Assembly: GCA_964215915.1 (NCBI GenBank)
Contig: CAXPEB010000026.1
Span: forward strand, 1-64,000
Source of the DNA: UBA8524 sp964215915
Lineage (GTDB): Bacteria > Bacteroidota > Bacteroidia > UBA8524
Length of the DNA: 64,000 bases
Reading direction: 5' to 3'
Shown here: piece after piece, positions 50,256 through 58,425 of the stretch
How positions within the stretch are numbered: the stretch's first letter is position 1
How the letters are laid out: every line of letters starts with the position of its first letter
The notes under the pieces: model-generated
Told to the model about the DNA's origin: nothing
What the model saw: the letters and a program-made list of their open reading frames with translations, nothing else
The model's database searches: none
Program-made: the position numbers and the translations under genes

Positions 50256-52331
50256 TTAGCGGTTGATCACCACACTTCCGGTATATGTATCGGTATTGCT
50301 TACCACATTGAAGAAGTAAGTACCCGAAACCATTCCGGAGAGATCGACAGTAATGGTTTGACGGCCATTTGTCGCCTCATAAGCATGACTGTAAACCACT
50401 TTTCCGGTGATATCTACGAAAGTGAGTGTAAAGGCTTCTTCCGAGCGGATTTCGATATTCACCTCGTTGCTTGTAGGATTGGGGTATGCTTCTCCCACCA
50501 GGAAGCCACTTTCCTCCAGGTTGCGGATACCGGTTTTCTGTCCGGCTTTTTCCATCATCGGGCCAGGGCAGCAGGGGAAGAAACATTCCCGGCGGGTGAT
50601 AATGGGGTTATATACTGCGGTATCTACCACTCCGGCTGTGGCCGGAGGTGTTCCGGCTGCAGGGGCATTTACGATGGTCCAGTTGGCATCATTACCCACA
50701 TCACATCCGCCGGTAACCAGGATCAGGGTCTTACCGCCCTGGCTTCCACTGGCGATTTTAGGACCACCCAGGTCCGTAGAGGTTTGTGCACGAGCTGACA
50801 AGGCAGTTCCGTAACAAGCTCCGTGGTAGAAAGTAGGCTCGCATTCCGGACACCGTACCTGAACCCCGTCAGCCGTATTTCCGAAAGCCACCTTCCCGTT
50901 CCAGTCAACGGCCTCTGTTTCATAAGCAGCAGGGCAATAGGTGCTGTCTGTGGTGGTAGGTTTCACGGAAATTCCGGTTGCCGACCGGTTACTCACTACA
51001 AGCGTAGTGGGGTTAGTACCGTCAATTTGTAACACCATTGTGCTGTCGGAAGGGTCTTCGTCATTCACGAAATTGTAACAATTGTCATTGCCGTAATACA
51101 TAACGATCACGGTTCCAACCGGTACGGAGGAAAGCTCATCCACACTGGCAAACTTGAGGTGTCCGGAGGTGATTCCTTTTCCGGATCCGCTTCCGAATAC
51201 TCCGTTGTTGTCGTCGATCACCCAACCGCGGATATCCACTTCCGTTGCAAAAAGATCTCCGATACAAGAAGCCACAAGAATCTCCACGTATTCGCAGCCT
51301 CCGCTGGGTCCGTTGGAGAATTCGGTTACAATGAGGGAAGCCGTACCGGAAGTCGGTTCGGGTTCGAACTCGTAACAGATGGGATACGTATGCAACAGGT
51401 TGGTTACGCTGTCGCGGTAGTCCTGGTTGTCGTTGCTGTTCACAAGTCCTGGAGTGGCATTGGCATAGGAGATAGCGCGCCAGTTGGCATCGGCAGCGAT
51501 ATCATTCAAGCCGGTTCCCTGGAAGAACTCAAATGCTCTTCCCGTACCGCCCAATGAATCCACCACTATGTGGGGGCCTTCCACTCCCACGGTGCTATCC
51601 ATAATTACGTGGCTGTTCTGAGCGCTATACGATACGCCATGATAAAAACCGGGCTCGTCGGAATAAGCCGGCACATCGATACATCCCGGACACCTTACCT
51701 GGAAACCATCACCGAGAATACTGTCGCCATTGCGCAACCCTACGGCATTCCAGGCATTGCTGTCGAGCGTATAGGCATCCTGACTGCAATAGAAACGCTT
51801 GTTGTTAGTCCCGACAATGGGCGTATTGCCTTTGTATTCGATGTAGGGGCTGATGCCCACTGCAACAAAGACAAAAATGCTGTCGGAACCGTTGTTAACG
51901 GCATAAACACCGTTGGCATCGTTGAAGGCATTAACAAATGCCTGATTGTTCTGATCGAACCTGGAAGTGTCTTTTCCGTTAAAGAGGACAATGTAAGTAC
52001 CCACTTCCACATTTTCCCAGAAGCCATCCGTGGAACCGAAGCGCAGGTGTCCCGGAGAGATTCCGGCGCCTGAAACGGTGGTTCCGTTGAATATCCCGTT
52101 GTTGTCATCGAACAACCAACCGGTGATATCCACGTAAATATCGGTACCCTGGGTGTTGTTATTGGCCACGATCAGTTCCGCCCATTCTTTGCTGCCGTCC
52201 GGGCCATTGGAAAATTCGTTCAGCAAGAGTGTTCCTTTTTCGGATTGTGAAAAGGCGGTAAGGGAGATTAATGAGAATGCCATAACCTGGAACATCCTCA
52301 TTCTTGTTGAAAGTTTTTTGAGCTTTTTCAT
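50256..52331 (-). CDS. Lamin-tail-like domain protein, T9SS-sorted
   Basis: A 691-residue secreted protein with a leader MKKLKKLSTRMRMFQVMAFSLISLTAFSQ. Two tandem modules resemble lamin-tail (LTD) domains: one from about residue 30 (LLLNEFSNGPDGSKEWAELIVANN..GWLFDDNNGIF..LRFGSTDGFWENVEVGTYIVLFNG) and a second from about residue 330 (SLIVTEFSNGPSGGCEYVEILVASC..GWVIDDNNGVFGSGSGKGITSGHLKFASVDEL). Both modules contain VRCPGC/VRCPEC motifs. A type A sorting domain ends the protein (YPNPTSNEVNIEIRS..SGMVSGTYFFNVVSNTDTYTGSVVINR). Function is unknown. The ATG at 52331 begins the signal sequence. Confidence 0.8.
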   Translation of the reverse strand: MKKLKKLSTRMRMFQVMAFSLISLTAFSQSEKGTLLLNEFSNGPDGSKEWAELIVANNNTQGTDIYVDITGWLFDDNNGIFNGTTVSGAGISPGHLRFGSTDGFWENVEVGTYIVLFNGKDTSRFDQNNQAFVNAFNDANGVYAVNNGSDSIFVFVAVGISPYIEYKGNTPIVGTNNKRFYCSQDAYTLDSNAWNAVGLRNGDSILGDGFQVRCPGCIDVPAYSDEPGFYHGVSYSAQNSHVIMDSTVGVEGPHIVVDSLGGTGRAFEFFQGTGLNDIAADANWRAISYANATPGLVNSNDNQDYRDSVTNLLHTYPICYEFEPEPTSGTASLIVTEFSNGPSGGCEYVEILVASCIGDLFATEVDIRGWVIDDNNGVFGSGSGKGITSGHLKFASVDELSSVPVGTVIVMYYGNDNCYNFVNDEDPSDSTMVLQIDGTNPTTLVVSNRSATGISVKPTTTDSTYCPAAYETEAVDWNGKVAFGNTADGVQVRCPECEPTFYHGACYGTALSARAQTSTDLGGPKIASGSQGGKTLILVTGGCDVGNDANWTIVNAPAAGTPPATAGVVDTAVYNPIITRRECFFPCCPGPMMEKAGQKTGIRNLEESGFLVGEAYPNPTSNEVNIEIRSEEAFTLTFVDITGKVVYSHAYEATNGRQTITVDLSGMVSGTYFFNVVSNTDTYTGSVVINR

Positions 52332-52373
52332 AGATTCAGCTGTTTGATGAATTAAAGATTTGTTTGACTGAGT

Positions 52374-52381
52374 CAAAGTTA
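52374..52381 (-). promoter_or_regulatory. TAnnTTTG promoter element
   Basis: TAACTTTG on the minus strand ends 43 bases before the ATG at 52331. The 401-base gap (52332-52732) otherwise shows only a weak AAAACAC/GTGTTTT inverted repeat near 52650 and no convincing gene. Confidence 0.5.
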
Positions 52382-52732
52382 AATCCATGAAAAAGCGTGC
52401 TTTATGTAAGAATCGTGAATATCCCATTACCCCCGGTTATCATTCAGGTTAATTCCGTGTTAATACGGATATTCTCTTCCTATGACCGGAAGAGCCGTCA
52501 ACGCCCGCACTCCGGCGTCAATGAAAGAAACACCTGTCGGGTTCCAGGCTCCGAAACATTGCGTTGTGCTCCCGTATATTTACCGGAATCCCTTCCCGCA
52601 AGAAGGAGTTTCTTCATAAAAGAATATGTTACAAGCTGATTTTGTGTGTTTTAAAAAACACCTTTCCTTATTAAGGATACAGGACCCCCGGTTTTCTATC
52701 ATAAAAATCTCAGCCGGAAGGAGGGTAAAAGA

Positions 52733-54133
52733 TCAGACAAAACGGGCAAGGTTCATCAGTCCGGTTTCTTCCTTTACCCTGTCAATGGCGGCACGCAGCC
52801 GGTCATGATCAATGGTCGGATCAAAACTTTTTACCACGTGCAACAAATGGTTCAATACCTTACGATGCGTCTCTTTGACCCGGTACCTGGAGAAATACTT
52901 CCTGAGCAGGCTGACTTCATGACCTATATAAAGGAATTCCTGCTGCCGGATCATATTAAGCAGGTTCAACAGGGTGATCTCCATCAAGGTCCAGGCGGTA
53001 TGCCCGCTTTTGGAACCACTGCGTGTTTTAACCAGCAGGCTTCCGCTTGTCGCATAATTCCCCAGATAATATTCCTTCAGGGCTAAGAAGTAGTTCAGGT
53101 GTGTCCGGTATTTGGCGGGTGCTTTTTGCAGAGAGTCTTCATCCAGAAGCTTGTCTATAAAGGCCGCTGCCTGCTTAAACCGACTTCGCTGAACATAGTC
53201 GCCAACGGAATGATAGACATAAACCACGAAGCTGCTGTTGAGCAGGTAATGATCACGCAATACCCGAATTCCCGGGTAAAGATTGCGCTGCAAAGCAGAA
53301 AAATGACTTTCCTCCGCCGTAAGTAAATGGTAGCGAAGGTACAGACTGTCTATGGCCATTTGTGCCAGAGGGATAGTGCGTTTGATCAAATTATGCTGGC
53401 CAAGCCTGTTCAGGTTTTGCAAATGCTTAAGGGCAACAGCAGCCTGATCGGCGGAGCGCATTTCAACCAGGTTTAGTACGGAATCCGTAAACTCCAGGTA
53501 GAAGCGCAGGGTTTTGCTTTGGAGCATCAAACTACACTGATTCAGCTTTTCCCGTTCTGAACGCAATTCTCCAAACAGCCTGCTGTCTTTATAATAGAAG
53601 AGTTCCTGTGCGTGGATGAGGCGACCGAAGAATAAACGATCGGCTTCAAAACGGATCTCGGCTTTATGCGTTGCAGTTTCGATATGCCTGGAAATTTTCT
53701 CCTGCATACGTGGATCTCCCATGTGGAGGTAATAGTAGCAGGTATGGATTTCACGGAGTTCCGGATACAATTCATAACGATTCACGGTCTTCTCGAGCTT
53801 CCGTAACTCCCGGAGCAACATGTCATTATCTGCGTTCATCAACAAGGGGAATAAGCTCTGAACCTGCTCCTTGACGCGGATTACCTCATTCCGCATAAAC
53901 TCCTGCTTAACGGCCATAATATCATCCAAAAGCCTGTTTTTCAGGGTATAGATGCTATTGGAATTCTTGTTGTAATCCAGGTGTCTGCCGATCTCGTGAT
54001 TGTCCGTATCGGTATCGCTCTCCACAATAAAATTCAATAGCCTTACCTTGATGTGCTGGTTCTTGATTCTTCTTAACAGCAGGATCCTTTCTTTGGTGGA
54101 CAGGTTCCTCACCACACTGTTGAACATGATCAT
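52733..54133 (-). CDS. Large helical protein of unknown function
   Basis: A 466-residue protein I cannot place in a family. It is almost entirely alpha-helical, without signal peptide or transmembrane helix, and rich in Leu, Arg, His and Tyr (ATHKAEIRFEADRLFFGRLIHAQELFYYKDSRLFGELRS). The N-terminus has basic STKERILLLRRIKNQHIKVRLLNFIVE and YNKNSNSIYTLKNRLLDDIMAVKQEFMRNEVIRV, possibly a winged-helix or nucleic-acid contact; the rest resembles tetratricopeptide-type helical pairs. An ATG at 54127 is equally possible. It sits alone with its own promoter element and a 50-base leader. Confidence 0.6.
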   Translation of the reverse strand: MIMFNSVVRNLSTKERILLLRRIKNQHIKVRLLNFIVESDTDTDNHEIGRHLDYNKNSNSIYTLKNRLLDDIMAVKQEFMRNEVIRVKEQVQSLFPLLMNADNDMLLRELRKLEKTVNRYELYPELREIHTCYYYLHMGDPRMQEKISRHIETATHKAEIRFEADRLFFGRLIHAQELFYYKDSRLFGELRSEREKLNQCSLMLQSKTLRFYLEFTDSVLNLVEMRSADQAAVALKHLQNLNRLGQHNLIKRTIPLAQMAIDSLYLRYHLLTAEESHFSALQRNLYPGIRVLRDHYLLNSSFVVYVYHSVGDYVQRSRFKQAAAFIDKLLDEDSLQKAPAKYRTHLNYFLALKEYYLGNYATSGSLLVKTRSGSKSGHTAWTLMEITLLNLLNMIRQQEFLYIGHEVSLLRKYFSRYRVKETHRKVLNHLLHVVKSFDPTIDHDRLRAAIDRVKEETGLMNLARFV

Positions 54134-54191
54134 TTTTGAAAGATTTTACGCCATAAACTAAATTCCAGGCATTACATCTCCCCCCCGATCA

Positions 54192-54199
54192 CAAAAGTA
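54192..54199 (-). promoter_or_regulatory. TAnnTTTG promoter element
   Basis: TACTTTTG on the minus strand ends 59 bases before the ATG at 54133 of the helical unknown gene. Confidence 0.5.
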
Positions 54200-54741
54200 T
54201 CTGATTAGTTATGCCCGAATTTTAACCCACGCACCTTTTTCATAACTTCTCACTTGGCGAATAACAGAGTCATAATGTAAGAGTAAGAATATTATAGTCC
54301 ATAATGGCAGAAAAAACAGCTCGACGACCGAGAGGATCTAATTTTCCTTTAGCCCGTAACAATAGAGCCAGTCAGACGGATGCCTTTGTCTGCCCGGATA
54401 AAACACAGCAAGCTTTTAACCGGACGAAATTCATTCAAGAACCCACCCACCACAAACTTTTCCGCTAAACAGGCAATGTGGCAGCATGTAAACAGCACAA
54501 ACTTTCTTTCTGCTATTCCCTTGGGAACACCCGAGAATTCAGGAAATAATCCGGGTTTTCCCCGATAAGGGAAACCCACGAAGGCGATATTAATAAGGGC
54601 ATCATGTTCCGGCAACCCAGTATTGCCGACCCGTTAACCTTCGGGTAATGTGAAAAAATGGGCTACCCTGGTCGCAGTGCTGCGCGTCCATGACCCGATA
54701 ACCAAATCCATAACCAAATCCATAACCAAATCAGTAGCCAT
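54200..54741. other. Intergenic region without a convincing gene
   Basis: About 540 bases between the helical unknown and the symporter. It contains a small plus-strand reading frame at 54304-54468 (54 codons, starting MAEKTARRPRGSN) and an 88-codon minus frame, but neither has a recognisable start context or family pattern. The only regular structure is the triplicated 12-mer at 54698. Confidence 0.5.
54698..54733. repeat. Three tandem copies of a 12-bp repeat
   Basis: ATAACCAAATCC occurs twice in succession and a third time with one change (ATAACCAAATCA). It ends nine bases from the stop of the symporter gene. The unit length is a multiple of three. Confidence 0.85.
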
Positions 54742-56088
54742 TCACGGCAGGCTAGGGTCCGTTGTATCAGGTTCAGGCTTATTCCCGAACCATTTATCAA
54801 ACAATACGGTTGCCGTAAGATCACCGGTAACGTTCACGGCAGTACGGAACATTCCCAATATGCGGTCTATGCCAATGATCACGATTAGACCATCGACCGG
54901 TATTCCACTGCTTTTGAGAACGGAGGCCAGCACAATCACACCACCCCCGGGAATAGCCGGTGTACCGATAGAGGCAGAAACAACGGTGACTACCAGTAAC
55001 AGTACATTAAGCAGCGTGAGTTCAATACCATAAGCCTGCGCCATAAAAAGAACGGTGACACATTGAAACAGGGCGGTTCCGTCCATATTGATCGTTGCGC
55101 CAACGGGGATCACAAAATCACTGATCCGGGAAGATACTCCCAGCTTTTCATCGGCCACCTTCATGGAAACAGGCATCACGGCCGCTGAACTCGCGGTGGA
55201 AAAGGCAAGTAGCTGTGCATCTTTGATGGCCGCAATGAAGCGAAAAGGGTTTTTCTTCATGATGAGGGCATACAGGATCAGGTAGAAACCAAGCAGGATA
55301 AGCAGCCCCAGGACCACCACCAGAATATAGTAGCCAAGCCCGAGAAAGATCTCAAAGCCTGTTGCCGCCACCAGGGCCGCTATCAATCCGAATACGGCAA
55401 AGGGCACCAACCGCATGGCCCAGCCGATTACGATCATGCAGATCTTCTCTATGGATTCAATAAAGCGAATAACGGGACCGGAGTTTTTGTGTTCCATTTG
55501 GGTGATCGCCACACCGATGATTATGGCAAATACCACAACGCTGAACAGTTCCCCGGTTAGAATGGACTCTAACGGGTTGACCGGGATAATGTTCGAGATG
55601 GACTCCGCCAGATCCAGTCTGACCGGGGTTTCCTCGCTAACAGGCATGGAAGGAGCACCCTGGCCGGAAAACCCGCCGCTGCGAAATACCGATATCCCGG
55701 GTTTGAAAAGGTAGGCTACAACAATACCGATGGTAACTGCGACCACCGTTGTGAATATGAAGTAGAGGAGTAGTAACAACCCGAATTTTTTCAGGTTATC
55801 GGAAACATTGCTTACCAGACCGGAAATGATGGAAGCCACGATCAGGGGAATCATCACCATCTGGATGAGCTTCATGAATATATTTCCCGGGAGGTTAAGC
55901 CAACGACAGAAGGATGCACTGACCGATTCTGATACCAGGCCGGCAGAAGGGTTGAGCAGGAAACCCACCCCGGCTCCCAGGAGCATGCCAATAATCACCT
56001 TAAGCCACAAGCGGCCTTTCACCAGGTGGTTTAGGTAAACCGAAAGGTCATTCAGGGGCTTTTCAAGGAACCGGTAATGATTATTCAT
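54742..56088 (-). CDS. Dicarboxylate/amino acid:cation symporter
   Basis: A 448-residue SLC1/DAACS-family transporter (GltP/DctA type) importing aspartate, glutamate or C4-dicarboxylates with sodium or protons. Hallmarks: FMKLIQMVMIPLIVASIISGL, AFSTASSAAVMPVSMKVADEKLG (the serine-rich hairpin 1 region), PVGATINMDGTALFQCVTVLFMAQAYG (helix 7, NMDGT) and SIGTPAIPGGGVIVLASVL (hairpin 2), then IDRILGMFRTAVNVTGD. Length is usual. A TAAATTCG element ends seven bases before the ATG. Confidence 0.95.
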   Translation of the reverse strand: MNNHYRFLEKPLNDLSVYLNHLVKGRLWLKVIIGMLLGAGVGFLLNPSAGLVSESVSASFCRWLNLPGNIFMKLIQMVMIPLIVASIISGLVSNVSDNLKKFGLLLLLYFIFTTVVAVTIGIVVAYLFKPGISVFRSGGFSGQGAPSMPVSEETPVRLDLAESISNIIPVNPLESILTGELFSVVVFAIIIGVAITQMEHKNSGPVIRFIESIEKICMIVIGWAMRLVPFAVFGLIAALVAATGFEIFLGLGYYILVVVLGLLILLGFYLILYALIMKKNPFRFIAAIKDAQLLAFSTASSAAVMPVSMKVADEKLGVSSRISDFVIPVGATINMDGTALFQCVTVLFMAQAYGIELTLLNVLLLVVTVVSASIGTPAIPGGGVIVLASVLKSSGIPVDGLIVIIGIDRILGMFRTAVNVTGDLTATVLFDKWFGNKPEPDTTDPSLP

Positions 56089-56094
56089 GTCGCC

Positions 56095-56102
56095 CGAATT
56101 TA
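56095..56102 (-). promoter_or_regulatory. Possible -7 promoter element, TTCG variant
   Basis: TAAATTCG on the minus strand ends seven bases before the symporter ATG. The rest of the gap to 56287 shows no gene. Confidence 0.35.
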
Positions 56103-56287
56103 CGCATTGTGCATTACGGATTCAGGTATAGCGGCTAAATTCATTTTTGCCGGGTAAGCATGATAAAAGAGGCTATTCCGTATGGAAAGCAACCTGAACA
56201 TCACTGGCTCGCAAATCTTCGGCATTTATATTCCATAAGGTTTCCTCAAAGGGCACCGGGATACAATGACTTAATCAGCACAAAAAG

Positions 56288-57305
56288 CTACTTGTTTTTG
56301 AGCTTTTTAACCGCTTTAGTAAAGCGGCCATTGGTTAGGGTATCGATGTCTTCGATCAGCTGCCTTTTGCGTTCTTTTGCCGAGTGAAAAATCGACTTTT
56401 CAACGGCATCATCTTTTTTCCTCCATAACCTCACAATTCCGTGCAGGTCGACTTCATTTATCAGGTATGGATTAAATTCCAGTCGGAAGCCGGACTCACC
56501 GAGCCATTTATCTACATTGAAATTATAGACCGGTTTCCAGATGGCACCGTGGTCTCTTAAATACAGCATCCCTCCCGGCTTAAGTACCCGGTAAAACTGA
56601 CGAAGCACCTCTTTTAACAGCTTCTTGTTGAGCTCCGGCAAAACCTGAACGCAGATTATTAGGTCAAACGAGTTATCCTCCAGGAGGTCAAACCTCCAGG
56701 TTGGCAGATGGAATATATCTGCCGAGTTATCAATGGCAAAATCATCGGGGTGATCCAAATAATTCTTTGACTCTCAATGGCATTGCACTGTAGTACAGGC
56801 TTTGCAGACAATACGAGCATTCTATGGCGTCAATGGAAACGTAGGTTTCACAGTTTCCTGCCCATAGATTTGCCTGCCGGCCGTATCCGGCGCCAAAATC
56901 CAGAACCCTGTTGATTTTGTTCCTTGCCGGCATGGGGTACAAAGTAGGCATCAGATAATCATGTGCATTGTTGTAGCCAATCCGCTTATCATAATTCTCC
57001 CAGTCGTACTGAAGCCCAAGGCTTGAAAGTATTTGTTGGTCGTTCTTCCGGGATTGTTCGACAAGGGGATCAATTATGTGATCAGGCACGTAATTGGGAT
57101 AATCTTTTTCAAACCAGTTCATCCACTTAACCAGGTCGGCAGGACCATTGTACCGGCTAAAGTCTTCTATTATATCGTCTTAGGTGTCTTTTCTTTCTTT
57201 TCGTTTCTCCTGATAACTCCAACTCGAATTCCACGCGGTGACATACTTCTCACCATCTCTTCTGAATGCTTCTCTGAATTTCTCCTCAAGGGTCCTTTTC
57301 TCCAT
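56288..57305 (-). pseudogene. SAM-dependent methyltransferase pseudogene (in-frame stop plus frameshift)
   Basis: Three conceptual fragments make one protein of about 338 residues. From an ATG at 57305, 41 codons (MEKRTLEEKFREAFRRDGEK..) run to a TAA at 57182-57180; the same frame then continues DDIIEDFSRYNGPADLVKWMNWFEKDYPNYVPD, through motif I VLDFGAGYGRQANLW to ELFG near 56755; there the frame shifts by one base, and the second frame carries DHPDDFAIDNSADIFHLPTW, DLIICVQVLPELNKKLL and LKPGGMLYLRDHG (motifs II-IV). It looks like a sugar O-methyltransferase-type enzyme. Two independent lesions argue for a dead gene rather than a single sequencing error. Confidence 0.75.
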
Positions 57306-57618
57306 TTAAAAGATGCTTTAGCTTATTTCATTGGAAAAATAGTTTTTTAAAGTTTCTCAACCACTACTTTTTACCTAGAACTTTGAGGAAAGAGAACTCC
57401 TCAGAGGCCCCTTGCACCTCTTCAGAAGCCGCTTTCATCCCAAGCCACATCCTCCAAAACATCAGGTTTTACAGCACTTCCCACTTCATCAAACCTTTCT
57501 AGCCCAGGAACTCACTAGCCGTTCGTCGAGGTGACTAGCGGCCTCATTCAGAGTTTTAAAATATGCCCATTCTCTCGTTGAGCGTGGTGGCAAATTCGGG
57601 TGCCGGGACCTGAAGAAA

Positions 57619-57649
57619 CCGCACGCTTTTGTTGCGGCACGTGCTGCAG
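57619..57649 (+). repeat. 31-bp dispersed repeat, copy 1
   Basis: Begins CCGCACGCTTTT-G-TTGCGGCAC and ends TGCAG. A second copy at 57972-58002 differs at four positions. Its internal GCTTTTGTTGCGG (57625-57637) recurs inverted as CCGCAACAAAAGC at 57835-57847. Confidence 0.75.
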
Positions 57650-57753
57650 GAAAACAGCCTTACTTTAAAGGAAGATTCAGAATTATGACCTGTGGGCAGG
57701 AAGACACTTTACCGTTTTTGAATGCCTGTAGCTCCGATTGTTCTTTTTTGGAT

Positions 57754-57783
57754 GCCCATTTTTTACTTGTCTAAAAAATGGGC
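57754..57783. repeat. Perfect 12-bp inverted repeat (hairpin)
   Basis: GCCCATTTTTTA, loop CTTGTC, TAAAAAATGGGC. It has no flanking gene, so it is not an evident terminator. It could belong to a dispersed element. Confidence 0.8.
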
Positions 57784-57834
57784 GAAAAAAGGACAGTTTT
57801 CCTGAAGGCGCCTTCCAGCCGCACCGGCCTCCCT

Positions 57835-57847
57835 CCGCAACAAAAGC
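57835..57847 (-). repeat. Inverted partner of 31-bp repeat core
   Basis: CCGCAACAAAAGC, the exact reverse complement of bases 57625-57637. The two bracket about 200 bases that include the perfect hairpin. Confidence 0.7.
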
Positions 57848-57971
57848 TTGGCCATCGCTGGAATCTTTTCCATAACCGTATTCCTAACAAGAAGATCCTG
57901 TTTTCAAAATAACTAAATGAAGTCACTCCTTGTTTTGAAGGAAAAGATTAAGGCGATTTGGCGCACAGGCT

Positions 57972-58002
57972 CCGCACGCTTTTATTGCGGCACACGTTGC
58001 AG
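57972..58002 (+). repeat. 31-bp dispersed repeat, copy 2
   Basis: Near-identical to 57619-57649 with four mismatches, same orientation, 353 bases apart. Confidence 0.75.
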
Positions 58003-58425
58003 TGGGGGGGATAGAGAGGCTCATTTCAACACTTGGTAAGAGGAAAGCAAGGGCTGACCGTGTCTGAACCGACCTCGTATATGGTGCTTGTTAGTTTCTT
58101 GATAGATGGTGTTTGTTTGATACAGTTGGTTGGTATTTTACTCATTGTCTGCAATAGAACCAAAGTTGCTGAGCCGATATTTTCAAAAAGTTAGATATGA
58201 CCAAGGCTATTTTCATTCTTACCTAATAAAGAATACCTCATGGCTGAGGTGAATGCATGAAGACTTTGGCCTCATAATGAGGTCATTTGGTAAAAATATT
58301 TGATCAAGCGCGGCGGAATATTTATAAGGTATAATTAAGTATCTATGAAATTGAGGTAAAACTTATCCTGGACATTGTGCTAATGATTATTATCAATTAT
58401 TATTGACCGTTTCTTTTAGTAAGCA

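Larger units (their letters stand above)
57306..58425. other. Large decayed intergenic region
   Basis: About 1.1 kb with no open frame that resembles a gene. It contains two 31-base near-copies (57619 and 57972), a 13-base inverted partner at 57835 and a perfect hairpin at 57754. Beyond about 58000 the base composition becomes AT-rich and stays so through the RHS-associated operon. It may be the remnant of mobile DNA; no transposase fragment was recognised. Confidence 0.6.

Noticed and set aside
52640..52665. AAAACAC/GTGTTTT inverted repeat as a terminator of the helical unknown gene
   Set aside because: The stem is short and AT-only, lies about 70 bases past the stop and has no T-run directly after.
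54304..54468. 54-codon plus-strand frame (MAEKTARRPRGSN...)
   Set aside because: No recognisable family, no promoter element or coding-like pattern, and it lies in a gap that shows no other gene signal.
54349..54615. 88-codon minus-strand frame
   Set aside because: It overlaps the frame above, with no conserved motifs or plausible start context.
57306..58425. rRNA, tRNA or transposase remnant in the large gap
   Set aside because: No tRNA arm pattern, rRNA core sequence or transposase-like residues were found on either strand.
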